From: Eubacterium brachy ATCC 33089
GTDB lineage: Bacteria; Bacillota; Clostridia; Peptostreptococcales; Anaerovoracaceae
Length of the DNA: 64,000 nucleotides
Direction of reading: 5' to 3'
NCBI GenBank assembly: GCA_000488855.1
Contig: KI535278.1
Coordinates: forward strand, 62,001 to 126,000
The notes beneath the pieces were generated by a model. It was given only the letters and a program-made list of their open reading frames with translations, ran no database searches and was not told where the DNA came from. A program made the translations under genes and the position numbers. Shown piece by piece: positions 52,696 to 62,383 of this stretch. How positions within the stretch are numbered: position 1 is the stretch's first letter; each line of letters opens with the position of its first letter.

Positions 52696-54018
52696 ATGGA
52701 TAAAAAAATTGGAAAGGTCCCTCCCCACAGTCTGGAGGCTGAAAAGTCCGTATTAGGTGCTGCAATGATCAGCAAAGAGGCTTTGATTGACATTTTAGAC
52801 GCTTTGATTGGAGAAGATTTCTACAACAAGGCACATCGGGAAATTTTTCAGAGCATAGCAACGCTTCACGGAAAAAATCAACCGGTGGACAGTTTGACCG
52901 TATCTGAAGAGTTGAAACGAAGGAACACTTTGGAAGTAGTAGGCGGCAGAACCTACGTCATGGAGTTGACGGAAGAAACGCCTTCCGTTTATAATGCGAA
53001 AGAATATGCACAGATAATCTCTGAAAAAGCGATTTTGCGAAGACTCATAGATACAGCCGCGAGCATATCGGACAAGAGCTTCAGACAGGCGGAAGACCCC
53101 AGGGAAGTCTTGGACTTCGCCGAGAAGAGAGTTTTCGACATAGCAAAGGAAAAGCAGAGCAATGAAGTTGCCGAGCTGGCTGACATTCTCGCCATAAACC
53201 TGCGACAAATAGAGGAGCGATCGCAACAGAAAGGCGGCGTGGTCGGAGTTCCAAGCGGTCTCATAGATTTGGATAAAAAGCTGTCGGGTTTCAAAAAATC
53301 CGATATGATCGTCTTAGCTGCAAGACCTTCCATGGGAAAAACGGCATTCAGCCTGAACGTAGCCCTACATGCCGCATTGCGAGAAAAAGCGACAGTCCTA
53401 ATATTCAGTCTGGAAATGTCAAAAGAACAGCTGGGACAGAGGCTTTTATCGATGGAATCTCGAATAGAATCTCAGAAGATGTCTTCAGGAGATATAACCG
53501 ATGATGACTGGATTTCCCTCGCCGGAGCCGTAAACAGCCTGGGGGAAGGAAATATCCTGATAGACGACACTCCGGGTCTGAAAATGATGGAGATAAAAAA
53601 TAAGTGCCGCAGGGTAAAAAACGACAAGGGTCTGGATTTAATTATTTTGGACTATCTGCAGCTGATGGTGGAAGAAAACATCGAGAGCAGACAACAGCAG
53701 GTCAGCAATCTGTCCCGAGGAATGAAACTTTTAGCTAGAGAGATGGAATGTCCTGTCATAGTCCTTTCTCAGCTTTCGAGAAAAGTCGAAGCTAGAGATA
53801 ACAAGAGACCGTTGATGTCGGATTTGAGAGAGTCAGGAGCTATAGAACAGGATGCGGATGTAATCCTGTTTTTATACAGGGATGAGGTATATAACGAAGA
53901 TACGGAAAAGCCTAATATTTGCGAGGTTATCGTCGCAAAACACAGAAACGGACCTATCGGAACTGTGGAAGTCGGATGGCAGAGCAGATTTACAAAATTT
54001 GTCAATTTGCAGAGATAG
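52696..54018 (+). CDS. dnaB: Replicative DNA helicase DnaB
   Basis: This 440-residue hexameric helicase of the replication fork has an N-terminal primase-interaction domain (PPHSLEAEKSVLGAAM) and a RecA-like domain with Walker A ARPSMGKT at 209-216, Walker B LIILDYLQLM near 315, LSQLSRKVEARDNKRP near 358 and the DADVILFLYRDE region. The gene follows rplI as in B. subtilis (where it is called dnaC). Confidence 0.97.
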   Translation: MDKKIGKVPPHSLEAEKSVLGAAMISKEALIDILDALIGEDFYNKAHREIFQSIATLHGKNQPVDSLTVSEELKRRNTLEVVGGRTYVMELTEETPSVYNAKEYAQIISEKAILRRLIDTAASISDKSFRQAEDPREVLDFAEKRVFDIAKEKQSNEVAELADILAINLRQIEERSQQKGGVVGVPSGLIDLDKKLSGFKKSDMIVLAARPSMGKTAFSLNVALHAALREKATVLIFSLEMSKEQLGQRLLSMESRIESQKMSSGDITDDDWISLAGAVNSLGEGNILIDDTPGLKMMEIKNKCRRVKNDKGLDLIILDYLQLMVEENIESRQQQVSNLSRGMKLLAREMECPVIVLSQLSRKVEARDNKRPLMSDLRESGAIEQDADVILFLYRDEVYNEDTEKPNICEVIVAKHRNGPIGTVEVGWQSRFTKFVNLQR

Positions 54019-54120
54019 CGGAATATCACTGCCTTCCCATAAAGTGACCTCAGATCGCAAAAGAAGTGTAAAACACGAGAAGAATAAACGTAGAACCAGA
54101 ACGCAAAGTATAAGAGAGAT

Positions 54121-55428
54121 ATGAAGAGAGAAAAAATAAGGAATGTATATATGTTCGATACGCAGGTTGAGAACATATTTATAAATGAGCATTTAGTATC
54201 GGCTACGGGAGAGCAGATCAAAGTTTTTTTAATGGGCTTGATGTATGCGGAAATAGGCATGGACATTTCCGATGAAGATTTAGCTCAGTCCTTGGGTGTA
54301 GATCTTTCGGTCGTTTTGGAAGCGTGGAGATATTGGATAAAAAAGAAAGTGGTAAGGCGTAGCGAATCGGGAATAGAGTTTTTAAACCTTAAAGAGAGAG
54401 TTTACGGTGATAATCACGATTGTGAATGCGCTCATCAAATCAGCAGAGAATCCGGGAATTCCAATAATTGCGGCAAAGATATTGTTGATAAAGCTGAAAA
54501 GCAGACATCAGCAGATGAATTTCACCCTCTGATCGACAGGGATCTCTTAAATCTGTTCAGTCGTGTCGAAAATATTGTCAGCAGGCCGCTGAACCACAAA
54601 GAACGTGAGTTGATAGCCGACTTTGTTCTTCATATGAACGCTTCTTCGGAAATAGTCGCATACGGATTTAAATACTCATATGATAGAGATAAGAAAAGCG
54701 TAGAATACATACGAAAAGTCATCCAGGATTGGGTGCACAGCGGATACAGAACTGAGGAAGATGTGGAAAAGGAAATTTCTAAGTACGATCAGAGATTCCA
54801 TGTTTACAAGAGAATCATGCGAGCTTTGGGATTTTCCAGAATGCCGTCGGAAGCGGAACGTCAGATCATGGATAATTGGATGGAGCTGGGAGTTGCCGTC
54901 GGTACCATGGTTGAAGCCTGTGGTAAAACAGCCGGAATCTCAAATCCCAACATAAAATATGTAGATAAAATCATACTGGGAGATTTAGCAGAGAAAAAAG
55001 GGACTTCCTCAGAAAGTCAAAATGGACAGACAGTATCGAGGAAACAAATCGTTGAATACGTGGAAAAATTGCGAGAAGATGAAGAAGAAGCAGCCAAAGA
55101 AAGAATTGTCGAAATAGAGAACAAAATCCCGGAAATCGCTAAATTGCGTGAGAGAAGTCGTAAAAATATCATGGAACTCGCAAGTGTTTCAGGTGATTCG
55201 CAAGAGAGAAACAAAAAGATTGAACTGATTCGTAAGGAGAACGAGAAAATCAGAGAAAGTATAAACTCTCTTTTGCATAAAAATAACATTCCCGTTGACT
55301 ATATGGAGATCAGGTATAAGTGTCGGCTCTGTAAAGACAACTTGTTCCTAGACGACGGAAGCCAGTGCAGGTGCTTTTTGGAAAGGGAAAAGGAGCTGCG
55401 AGCGACTCTGTCTGTAGAAGATGAATAA
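54121..55428 (+). CDS. DnaD domain protein with Cys-rich DnaI-like tail
   Basis: The 435-residue protein has an N-terminal winged-helix DnaB/DnaD-like region (FINEHLVSATGEQIKVFLMGL, then SLGVDLSVVLEAWRYW), a central DnaD domain (about 140-205 and a second copy near 220-290) and a coiled coil. The tail carries CRLCKDNLFLDDGSQCRCF, resembling the N-terminal zinc segment of DnaI/DnaC loaders. DnaD-type proteins help load the replicative helicase. No loader ATPase gene follows. A start at 54151 has a better RBS (AAGGA). Confidence 0.82.
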   Translation: MKREKIRNVYMFDTQVENIFINEHLVSATGEQIKVFLMGLMYAEIGMDISDEDLAQSLGVDLSVVLEAWRYWIKKKVVRRSESGIEFLNLKERVYGDNHDCECAHQISRESGNSNNCGKDIVDKAEKQTSADEFHPLIDRDLLNLFSRVENIVSRPLNHKERELIADFVLHMNASSEIVAYGFKYSYDRDKKSVEYIRKVIQDWVHSGYRTEEDVEKEISKYDQRFHVYKRIMRALGFSRMPSEAERQIMDNWMELGVAVGTMVEACGKTAGISNPNIKYVDKIILGDLAEKKGTSSESQNGQTVSRKQIVEYVEKLREDEEEAAKERIVEIENKIPEIAKLRERSRKNIMELASVSGDSQERNKKIELIRKENEKIRESINSLLHKNNIPVDYMEIRYKCRLCKDNLFLDDGSQCRCFLEREKELRATLSVEDE

Positions 55429-55500
55429 ATGCTTCTACCCATCGAACCAAAGGATAAACGCTAATACCCAATACAAGTTGATAAATTAAAATTGATATCG

Positions 55501-55536
55501 AAACAGCTGAAGCCCATCGAAACGCTTCAGCTGTTT
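55501..55536 (+). terminator. Terminator between convergent genes
   Basis: The long stem AACAGCTGAAGC/GCTTCAGCTGTT with a ten-base loop is followed by TTATAAAAG on the plus strand. Confidence 0.82.
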
Positions 55537-55557
55537 TATAAAAGTCTGTTGAAAAAA

Positions 55558-56391
55558 TCATTTAAAATTGTCTTTTACCGTAAATTTTACAGAAACGAAG
55601 ATATGCTCCTCATCGTCCTTTCTCCTTATTATGGATAAGTAATCTTTCAAAGAAGGCTCAACATCGCTGTCCTTGCAATAAACATCGATGAAAACATCGT
55701 CATCTTTAGTTGCTTCGTGCAAGTATACCGTTTCTATATGCTTTACACACATGCTGTCATGGACTTCATCCGGCAGTGCATCCATTCCCCAGATTACATA
55801 GGAAATATTGTTCACATGATCGTTCATGTCTATATCTCTCATAGTTACTCTGATGCCTGCAGTACTGATGAAATTATAGCCCATAGGAGAATGAATTTCA
55901 TAGTCGAAGTCGGGAAATAACATCGGCTTTTCAGATGGAATATAGGCCCCGAAAAATTCATCGGATATTTTTGTAGGTCTGCGTCTCTTGGAATTCATTA
56001 AAAACCATCTGCTCGTCGCTTCAAAGAGCTTATTGCCATTTTCATCCTCCGCACAAAAAGACCTGGATGCTTGTAATCTTTTATATGGAGCTGTCCAAGT
56101 CGATACCTTGACCGATGTTCCTTCTCCCGGAAGGTGATCAAAAGATGCGCACCAACCTTTTATAATCCAAGCTCTTTCATTTTCTATAAAATAATCCAAA
56201 TCAAAGCCTGCCAAGTCGCTGTGAAATACCGCTGTATTCTGACAAAAGTCCAATGCTGTATACGGTCTAAGCCTCAGATTCTTATCGACGTCGCTATATC
56301 CTACTTCAAATTTTTTCGCAACTGTCCCATCGGAGGCAATTCCTCTGAAAACTGTTGAATTATCCACATCAGAATCAAATTTATTTTCCAT
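55558..56391 (-). CDS. Acyl-ACP thioesterase
   Basis: This is about 277 residues from the ATG at 56391 (RBS GGAGG, five bases away). Two hot-dog domains are visible: the first with FEVGYSDVDKNLRLRPYTAL, the second with VTMRDIDMNDHVNNISYVIW, matching the Asn/His catalytic pattern of bacterial TesA-like acyl-ACP thioesterases (FatA/FatB relatives). It releases fatty acids from ACP. The role in anaerobes is not settled. Single gene, convergent with the DnaD gene. Confidence 0.88.
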   Translation of the reverse strand: MENKFDSDVDNSTVFRGIASDGTVAKKFEVGYSDVDKNLRLRPYTALDFCQNTAVFHSDLAGFDLDYFIENERAWIIKGWCASFDHLPGEGTSVKVSTWTAPYKRLQASRSFCAEDENGNKLFEATSRWFLMNSKRRRPTKISDEFFGAYIPSEKPMLFPDFDYEIHSPMGYNFISTAGIRVTMRDIDMNDHVNNISYVIWGMDALPDEVHDSMCVKHIETVYLHEATKDDDVFIDVYCKDSDVEPSLKDYLSIIRRKDDEEHIFVSVKFTVKDNFK

Positions 56392-56409
56392 GATGACCTC
56401 CAAACTCAT

Positions 56410-56782
56410 ATCGAAAATTTAAGATATTTGAATTCTATAATGAAATTATAGCAAATGCCGCCGCAATTTTCCATAAAATAACCTTTTAAAATATTATCAT
56501 TTGGCAATGTCCATGTAAATATTACAAGATAGAAAGATTTATAGTAAAAAAAATTAAAATAATGTAATATATAGGTTGAAGAATTTACGTAAAATTAGTC
56601 AAAAGCGAAATTTTTTGGTAAAATTAAGAAGATGAGTTGTACTGCAACTTTATGGAATTTTAGAACTGATAAAGTCGCAATGGCCTTCAGTGAGAAGCTG
56701 AATACAGCGCAATAGATTATGACGGCTGCGACAGATTGCAACTTGAATATCAAATTTAGAAAGAATTTAAGAGGTAACAAAC
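56410..56782. other. Upstream region of the response regulator gene
   Basis: A 373-base gene-free region. It holds TAGTCA-N17-TAAAAT near 56600 as a weak plus-strand promoter, and a run of short imperfect inverted repeats (AGTTG/CAACT near 56635, others to 56760) that may form a leader. No known riboswitch was recognised. Confidence 0.4.
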
Positions 56783-57472
56783 ATGACGAAAATATTACTG
56801 GTTGAGGATGATTTAAATATAATAGAGAGTCTAAAAGAGCTCTTGACCGCGGAAGGATTTGAAGTGATATCAGCAAATAGGCAATCCCAGGCTCTGGACT
56901 ATATCGATGAAGAAAAATTCGATATGATACTCTTGGACATCTCTCTGCCGGACGGCAGCGGTTATGCGATTTGTTCCGCTGCGAGAGCAAATATAGCTAC
57001 TAATAGAAACAAAGACGTACCTATAATTTTCATCACGGCATACGATGATGAAGCCAGCGTTGTAACAGGTCTTGACATGGGAGCGGAGGATTATATAACA
57101 AAACCTTTCAGACCGAGGGAATTAGTGTCCAGAATAAAGAACGTCCTCCGCAGAAACGACAAGACAAAGTCCATAATCGAAATAGGTGATCTGAAAGTCG
57201 ATAGCTTAAAGGGCACCATATTCAAAGGCGATACGGAAATATTCCTGTCGGTGTTGGAGTACAGAATGCTGTTGGTGTTTTTAAACAATAAAGGCGTTGT
57301 GCTTTCCAGGAATAAACTTCTGGAAGAGATATGGGATATCGCAGGGGATTTCGTAAATGACAACACTCTGACCGTGTATATAAAAAGGCTGAGAGAAAAG
57401 ATAGAAGACGATCCCCAGAATCCTAAAATTATTAAGACCATAAGAGGATTGGGATACAAAGTTGGTGACTAA
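56783..57472 (+). CDS. OmpR-family response regulator (BceR-like)
   Basis: The 229-residue protein has a receiver domain with acidic pair near 9-10, phospho-acceptor Asp52 (LLDIS), Thr in ITAYDD and Lys107 (YITKPFRP), and a C-terminal winged helix (LSVLEYRMLLVFLNN, VYIKRLREKIEDDPQ, IKTIRGLGYKV). It is followed at once by its kinase and then by a Bce-like ABC transporter, which it most likely controls. Confidence 0.93.
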   Translation: MTKILLVEDDLNIIESLKELLTAEGFEVISANRQSQALDYIDEEKFDMILLDISLPDGSGYAICSAARANIATNRNKDVPIIFITAYDDEASVVTGLDMGAEDYITKPFRPRELVSRIKNVLRRNDKTKSIIEIGDLKVDSLKGTIFKGDTEIFLSVLEYRMLLVFLNNKGVVLSRNKLLEEIWDIAGDFVNDNTLTVYIKRLREKIEDDPQNPKIIKTIRGLGYKVGD

Positions 57473-58510
57473 ATGGGACTTTTGCAAAGCAAGATAAACA
57501 GAATAACTCTAGCCGTAAACGTCATCCTGGGTATATTTTTAACTATCACAGGATTCTTGATGGACTGGGCAATGGGGGCATTCACCCTGTTGGTGTCGCT
57601 GATGTTTTCAGCAGCATGGCTTTTTATGCTTAGAGTTCGACGCAATAACATTTCGAAATTGACTCAGGAAATCGAAAACATGTTGTACAGCGATGATTTT
57701 ACAGTTTTGGATAATAATCAGGAGGGCGAGCTGGCAGTCCTGAGCGATGAAATTCGAAAAATGTCCATAAAATTGCGAGAAGGTGCATATCTCCTACAAA
57801 AGGAAAAAATATATTTGATGGATTCCATGGCGGATATTTCGCATCAGTTGAGAACGCCTTTGACCAGCATAAACATCCAGATTTCTCTATTGCAGAAAAG
57901 AGGGATTTCGGAAGATGAAAAAATGAAGTACTTGAGAAATATAACCAGTCATATTCAGCGCATTGACTGGTTGATTTCAGCACTTTTAAAAATATCTAAA
58001 ATAGATGCCGGCACCGTACACATGAAAAAGGATCCCGTGTATATTTCGGATGTGGTAGGCAATGCAGTAGATGGTATTCTGATTCCGTTGGAGATAAAAA
58101 ATCAGACATTCGAGTTCATATCCAGAGGTGATGAAATCATCAAGGGAGATTTAAACTGGGCGACTGAGGCGATTTCCAACATAGTCAAAAACTGTATGGA
58201 ACACACCGGTGAAAACGGAAAAATTAAAGTTGTCGCAGAAGAAAATCCGATATATACGAAACTGGTTATAACTGACACGGGAAATGGGATTTTACCTGAA
58301 GATTTACCGAATATATTCCAGAGGTTTTACAGGGGAAAAGATAGCGATGACTCCAGCATAGGAATAGGTCTGGCGCTGTCAAAGATGATCATACAGCAGC
58401 AAAACGGCAGCATAAAGGCTGAAAACAACAGAGATAAGGGTTCAAGATTCACTATTAAATTTTACAAAGGTATAGAACATGGAAGTATTGAGAGCAGAAA
58501 ATCTATATAA
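57473..58510 (+). CDS. Sensor histidine kinase (intramembrane-sensing, BceS-like)
   Basis: The 345-residue kinase has two adjacent membrane segments (about 11-30 and 36-53) with only a few residues between, so almost no extracellular sensor. A short linker leads to the H-box ISHQLRTPL (His124), N-box NIVKNCMEHTGENG, G1 DTGNGILPEDLP and G2 GIGLALSK. This is the intramembrane-sensing type that reads the partner ABC transporter. Its stop overlaps the ATPase gene by 32 bases. Confidence 0.92.
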   Translation: MGLLQSKINRITLAVNVILGIFLTITGFLMDWAMGAFTLLVSLMFSAAWLFMLRVRRNNISKLTQEIENMLYSDDFTVLDNNQEGELAVLSDEIRKMSIKLREGAYLLQKEKIYLMDSMADISHQLRTPLTSINIQISLLQKRGISEDEKMKYLRNITSHIQRIDWLISALLKISKIDAGTVHMKKDPVYISDVVGNAVDGILIPLEIKNQTFEFISRGDEIIKGDLNWATEAISNIVKNCMEHTGENGKIKVVAEENPIYTKLVITDTGNGILPEDLPNIFQRFYRGKDSDDSSIGIGLALSKMIIQQQNGSIKAENNRDKGSRFTIKFYKGIEHGSIESRKSI

Positions 58511-59159
58511 GACTTACGGTACGGGAGACAATGCCGTTGAAGCATTGAAAAACGTCAGTTTCTCTGTTAAAAGAGGTGAATTGGTGGCAATAATGGGACC
58601 TTCCGGTAGCGGGAAATCCACTCTTATGCACATAATAGGCGGCGTTGAAGAACCGACCAGAGGTACCGTATACATAGATGATATCGATATATACGGAATG
58701 TCCAGAGAAGAAAGGGCTATATTTCGAAGGAGAAATATAGGCATCGTATATCAGTTCTACAGTCTGATCTCCGTGCTGAACGTAGAAGAAAACATCAGGC
58801 TGCCGATGGATTTGGACAGTAAGAAACCGAATGATGAAAGAGTCGATCAAATCCTTGAAACTCTGCACCTCTCAGACAAGAAAAAGTCGATGCCGGACAA
58901 GTTGAGCGGCGGACAACAGCAGAGGATCTCCATCGGTAGAGCCTTGATAAACGCTCCTGCAATAATCCTTGCAGATGAACCGACCGGTAACTTGGACAGT
59001 AAAAATTCTCAGGATATAATAGAGCTTTTCAAATTCTCAAACAAAAAGTACAGACAGACTGTGGTCATCATAACTCACGACGAAGAAATTGCACTGCAGG
59101 CGGACAGGATAATATACATAGATGACGGTAAAATTGTCAGGGAAGAAGCAGTCAGATGA
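58479..59159 (+). CDS. ABC transporter ATPase (BceA/LolD-like)
   Basis: The 226-residue ATPase has Walker A GPSGSGKST near residue 40, Q-loop VYQFYSLIS, signature LSGGQQQR near 143, Walker B ILADEPTGNLD near 165 and the H-loop THDEE. It belongs to the MacB/LolD/BceA branch. It starts inside the kinase gene and overlaps the permease gene by four bases. Confidence 0.94.
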   Translation: MEVLRAENLYKTYGTGDNAVEALKNVSFSVKRGELVAIMGPSGSGKSTLMHIIGGVEEPTRGTVYIDDIDIYGMSREERAIFRRRNIGIVYQFYSLISVLNVEENIRLPMDLDSKKPNDERVDQILETLHLSDKKKSMPDKLSGGQQQRISIGRALINAPAIILADEPTGNLDSKNSQDIIELFKFSNKKYRQTVVIITHDEEIALQADRIIYIDDGKIVREEAVR

Positions 59160-61789
59160 GAAATGTGTTCTTTAAAGTCGCAATTAAAACGCTGGTAAAA
59201 AGCAAGAAGCGAGCTATGGCAACGTTAGTTGGCATAGTTATTTCTGTTAGCTTAATCACGGGGACACTGGTTACTTCGGAAATATTTCAAAGGTTTTTCA
59301 GAGAGGTTTCCAGCAGTAACTACGGCAGTTGGAAACTGGCAACCGAGGGTGTGGAAAAGGATGAATTGAAAAATCAAAATTTTTCCAAAAAAGATTACGG
59401 TATTATTAAAAACCTGGGATATATAACAGTTCCGGGAAACGGTGGCGTTGAGTTGATAAAACTGGCATCTCCGGATGAAAATGCAAATAAAATGGTCAAC
59501 GTATCCTATCAGGAAGGTAGAGCTCCACAAAATGAGGGGGAAATTGCACTTTCGAAAGTGGTTTTGGATAAGTTGGCAGGAGGATACAAAGTAGGTGATA
59601 AAATTACTTTTGGGGTATATAGCCAATCGATTTTGAAAAAAGAGAAAAAAAGAGATGGATATGAAAGCAACTACAACAGTTCAAGCGGAAATGAAAAAAA
59701 GGAAGAAAAATCTAAAAAAACTTTGGAACAATGGGGGCAGGACTCCGCACATATACGGGATTTAATCGGTACGAACCAGGATGTACAATACAGACAATTC
59801 ACCATTTCAGGAATTATAAAATCTCACAAGCTGAGCATAGGAGGACAGAATCAGGACTTCATGATAACGAAGAGCAATGTGGAATATCAAAAGACGGATA
59901 CCCTGTTGTTCGGTCCCGCCGGAACGCACGAAATCGGTAAAATCGAAAAAGCACTGAGAAAAGCGGGGCATGTCGTTGAACATAACAAAGAGCTGATCTC
60001 TTTAGCCAACTTTGAAACCTCCGGCAATTTCGGTGGAATAGGACTCATAACTATAGGCATTCTTATTTTGGTTTCCATAGGTGGCTGGATGCTGATGTAC
60101 AATACGTTTGCCATTTCCCTGAGAGAGAGAAAATTGGCCTATAACGTAATGGAATCCACAGGAGCCACATTCAAGCAACGAAGGATGATTCCCGTGTACG
60201 AAAGCGCTTTTTTTTCGGTAATCGGAATTCCTACAGGAGTATTGTTCGGTCTCGTCGGCGTGCAAGGCTTGATATATCTGTTTGGAGATGAGGTAACAAA
60301 GCTCATATCGCCAAACACCGATATTCATATGACCCTTCAACTGCGATGGGATATAATAATTTTCGCAGCGATAATATCTATAATAGTGGTCAATTTGTCC
60401 AGCATCTTTCCATACTACAAGGAAGAGATACACAGGACAACCCATGAAAAGCATAGGGGAAGATTTTTCAACAGAGAGCCTAAGCTGTTCAATCGCATAG
60501 CTGATAAAGTCGGCATCACCGGCAGATTGGCATATAAGAGCTTCTCAAAAAACAAACGCCACTATAAAACTACAATAGCATCTATATCGTTTACCCTTTT
60601 CATCTTTATCGCCAGCAGTGGAATAATGACATACGTTCAGGGTTTTTCCAGAGATATGCTGGGCAACAGCGGCGATTACGATATCTCTTACAGCGTGAAA
60701 GGTGCGGAGCACAGTATAAACGATGTGTACAACAAGTTTAAAGATGTCAGAAATATAATCAGCAGAGGGTATAATTATCAGGGAATAATCAAGGTCGATG
60801 TGGAGGACTTCCCTCTGACTTACAATGTTCAGGTCCTAGATGATGAAAGTTATAGAAAATATCTCCGCGATAACAATATAAGCGGCAATGCACATACACC
60901 GCACGGAGATGATGTCATAGACGATAAAATCATAGAAAGCAACGGTAATCGAGACTCTTATAAAAAGGCAAAAGTATTAGATAGCGTAGGCATAACAAAA
61001 ATCCTCATGTACAACAAAAAAACGGGGAGAGTCGAAAGCCACAATCTGTTCTCAGGAGAAAATAAACCAGCGTATATGACAGGTAAAATCAACGGAGAAA
61101 AAGTTATCATCAGATTCTCCGGCTATACGTCTAAAAGGCCTATGGTATCCAGAGAAGGTGTTGGTCAACCGACTATCGTTACATCGTATTCCTCGGCTAA
61201 GGCGGTTTTCGGGAAATCGTTGGAAAGGGATTTTACAAAAGAAATCTTTTTTAAGTCCAGCAATCCGAAAGAAACTTACAGCGATATTCAGAGTGCCATC
61301 AAAAACAGCGACTTGACAGAAGACGGATTGACGAACATTTACAAGGACAGAGAAGACGTAAACAGAGCTCTGGTCGTAATCAGGGTTTTTTCTTACGGCT
61401 TCATATTGCTCATGTCCATCGTCACAATCGCCAACATATTCAATACGCTGTCCTCGAATATGCAAATCAAAAGAGTAGAGTTTGTAAGTCTGATTTCCAT
61501 AGGTGCTACGGATAAGGATATCATCAAAACCATAGTCCTGGAAAATGCATTCATCGGAGCAAAAGGTATAATATACGGTGTCCTAGCTGCTCTGCTGTTC
61601 TTGATAATTCCGTACAACGGTTTGGAAATAAGCTCTCTTACGGGCTATATACTACCTGTGGGAAGCATTATCATAAGCATCCTGTTCGTCATAGTAACCG
61701 TGTTGACAGTGTCGGCTTATATAATACATAAATTGCATAAAAATGTGCTGAAATCGGCAATAACCATTCTAAAAGAAAACAATTTATAA
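59156..61789 (+). CDS. FtsX-family ABC permease (Bce-like)
   Basis: The 877-residue permease begins with FKVAIKTLVKSKKRAMATLVG, one membrane helix and a large extracytoplasmic domain (about 40-300, including a Lys/Glu-rich insert). FtsX helices follow around 290-415, then a second segment starting SFSKNKRHYKTTIASISF with another extracytoplasmic domain, and three C-terminal helices. Two FtsX units in one chain is the pattern of Bce/Vra-type peptide-antibiotic detoxification permeases. It likely senses or removes bacitracin-like or cationic peptides, with the adjacent kinase as listener; the ligand is unknown. Confidence 0.9.
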   Translation: MRNVFFKVAIKTLVKSKKRAMATLVGIVISVSLITGTLVTSEIFQRFFREVSSSNYGSWKLATEGVEKDELKNQNFSKKDYGIIKNLGYITVPGNGGVELIKLASPDENANKMVNVSYQEGRAPQNEGEIALSKVVLDKLAGGYKVGDKITFGVYSQSILKKEKKRDGYESNYNSSSGNEKKEEKSKKTLEQWGQDSAHIRDLIGTNQDVQYRQFTISGIIKSHKLSIGGQNQDFMITKSNVEYQKTDTLLFGPAGTHEIGKIEKALRKAGHVVEHNKELISLANFETSGNFGGIGLITIGILILVSIGGWMLMYNTFAISLRERKLAYNVMESTGATFKQRRMIPVYESAFFSVIGIPTGVLFGLVGVQGLIYLFGDEVTKLISPNTDIHMTLQLRWDIIIFAAIISIIVVNLSSIFPYYKEEIHRTTHEKHRGRFFNREPKLFNRIADKVGITGRLAYKSFSKNKRHYKTTIASISFTLFIFIASSGIMTYVQGFSRDMLGNSGDYDISYSVKGAEHSINDVYNKFKDVRNIISRGYNYQGIIKVDVEDFPLTYNVQVLDDESYRKYLRDNNISGNAHTPHGDDVIDDKIIESNGNRDSYKKAKVLDSVGITKILMYNKKTGRVESHNLFSGENKPAYMTGKINGEKVIIRFSGYTSKRPMVSREGVGQPTIVTSYSSAKAVFGKSLERDFTKEIFFKSSNPKETYSDIQSAIKNSDLTEDGLTNIYKDREDVNRALVVIRVFSYGFILLMSIVTIANIFNTLSSNMQIKRVEFVSLISIGATDKDIIKTIVLENAFIGAKGIIYGVLAALLFLIIPYNGLEISSLTGYILPVGSIIISILFVIVTVLTVSAYIIHKLHKNVLKSAITILKENNL

Positions 61790-61994
61790 TAAGTCGCAGA
61801 AAATTTCAACACGGATTTAGTATTGCGAATAAATTTGACTATTGAGAAATTATTTGCGATTCAATCTATGAAAATGTGAAAATACTATTCAAAATTAAAA
61901 TAGATAAAGGTATGCAGAATTTTTAATAATATACAAATCTATGATATAATGTATGGATTGAAGATAATTTAAAACAGAGGGGAGGGATTGGCAA

Positions 61995-62369
61995 TTGAGC
62001 GGTAAAGTAATCAGCTTGGAAGAAGCTAGAGAGCGAAAAACGAGAAAGAGAAAAAAGGCTTCTGCACCTATGACTGCGCGAAGAAAGAAAAAGATTGTCA
62101 GAAATCGCATCAGACTGCTTATCATTGCCGCCATTCTCGTAGTTGTTTTCGGAGTTTCAATATACAAGATAATTTCTCTCAACGTGGAGAGGATCAAACT
62201 TCGCAACGAACAAACCAAATTGTTGGAACAGAAAAAAGAATACAAAAAAGAGTCAGAGAATGTAAACAGTCTGGAATACGTTGAGAAGAAAGCGAGAGAA
62301 GACCTGAAGCTGGTTCTGCCCGGCGAAATTATCTACAGTATTCCGAATGGAAAAGACGAAAAGAAATAA
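61995..62369 (+). CDS. DivIC/FtsB-like septum formation protein
   Basis: The 124-residue protein has a basic cytosolic N-terminus (about 1-38), one membrane helix (40-58: LLIIAAILVVVFGVSIY), a coiled coil (65-95) and the end motif LEYVEKKAREDLKLVLPGE, characteristic of DivIC/FtsB. It joins FtsL and DivIB in the divisome. The start is a TTG at 61995 behind GGGGAGGG. The 205 bases upstream contain a TATAAT at 61945-61950. Confidence 0.88.
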   Translation: MSGKVISLEEARERKTRKRKKASAPMTARRKKKIVRNRIRLLIIAAILVVVFGVSIYKIISLNVERIKLRNEQTKLLEQKKEYKKESENVNSLEYVEKKAREDLKLVLPGEIIYSIPNGKDEKK

Positions 62370-62383
62370 GGTTTATAAAGGTT

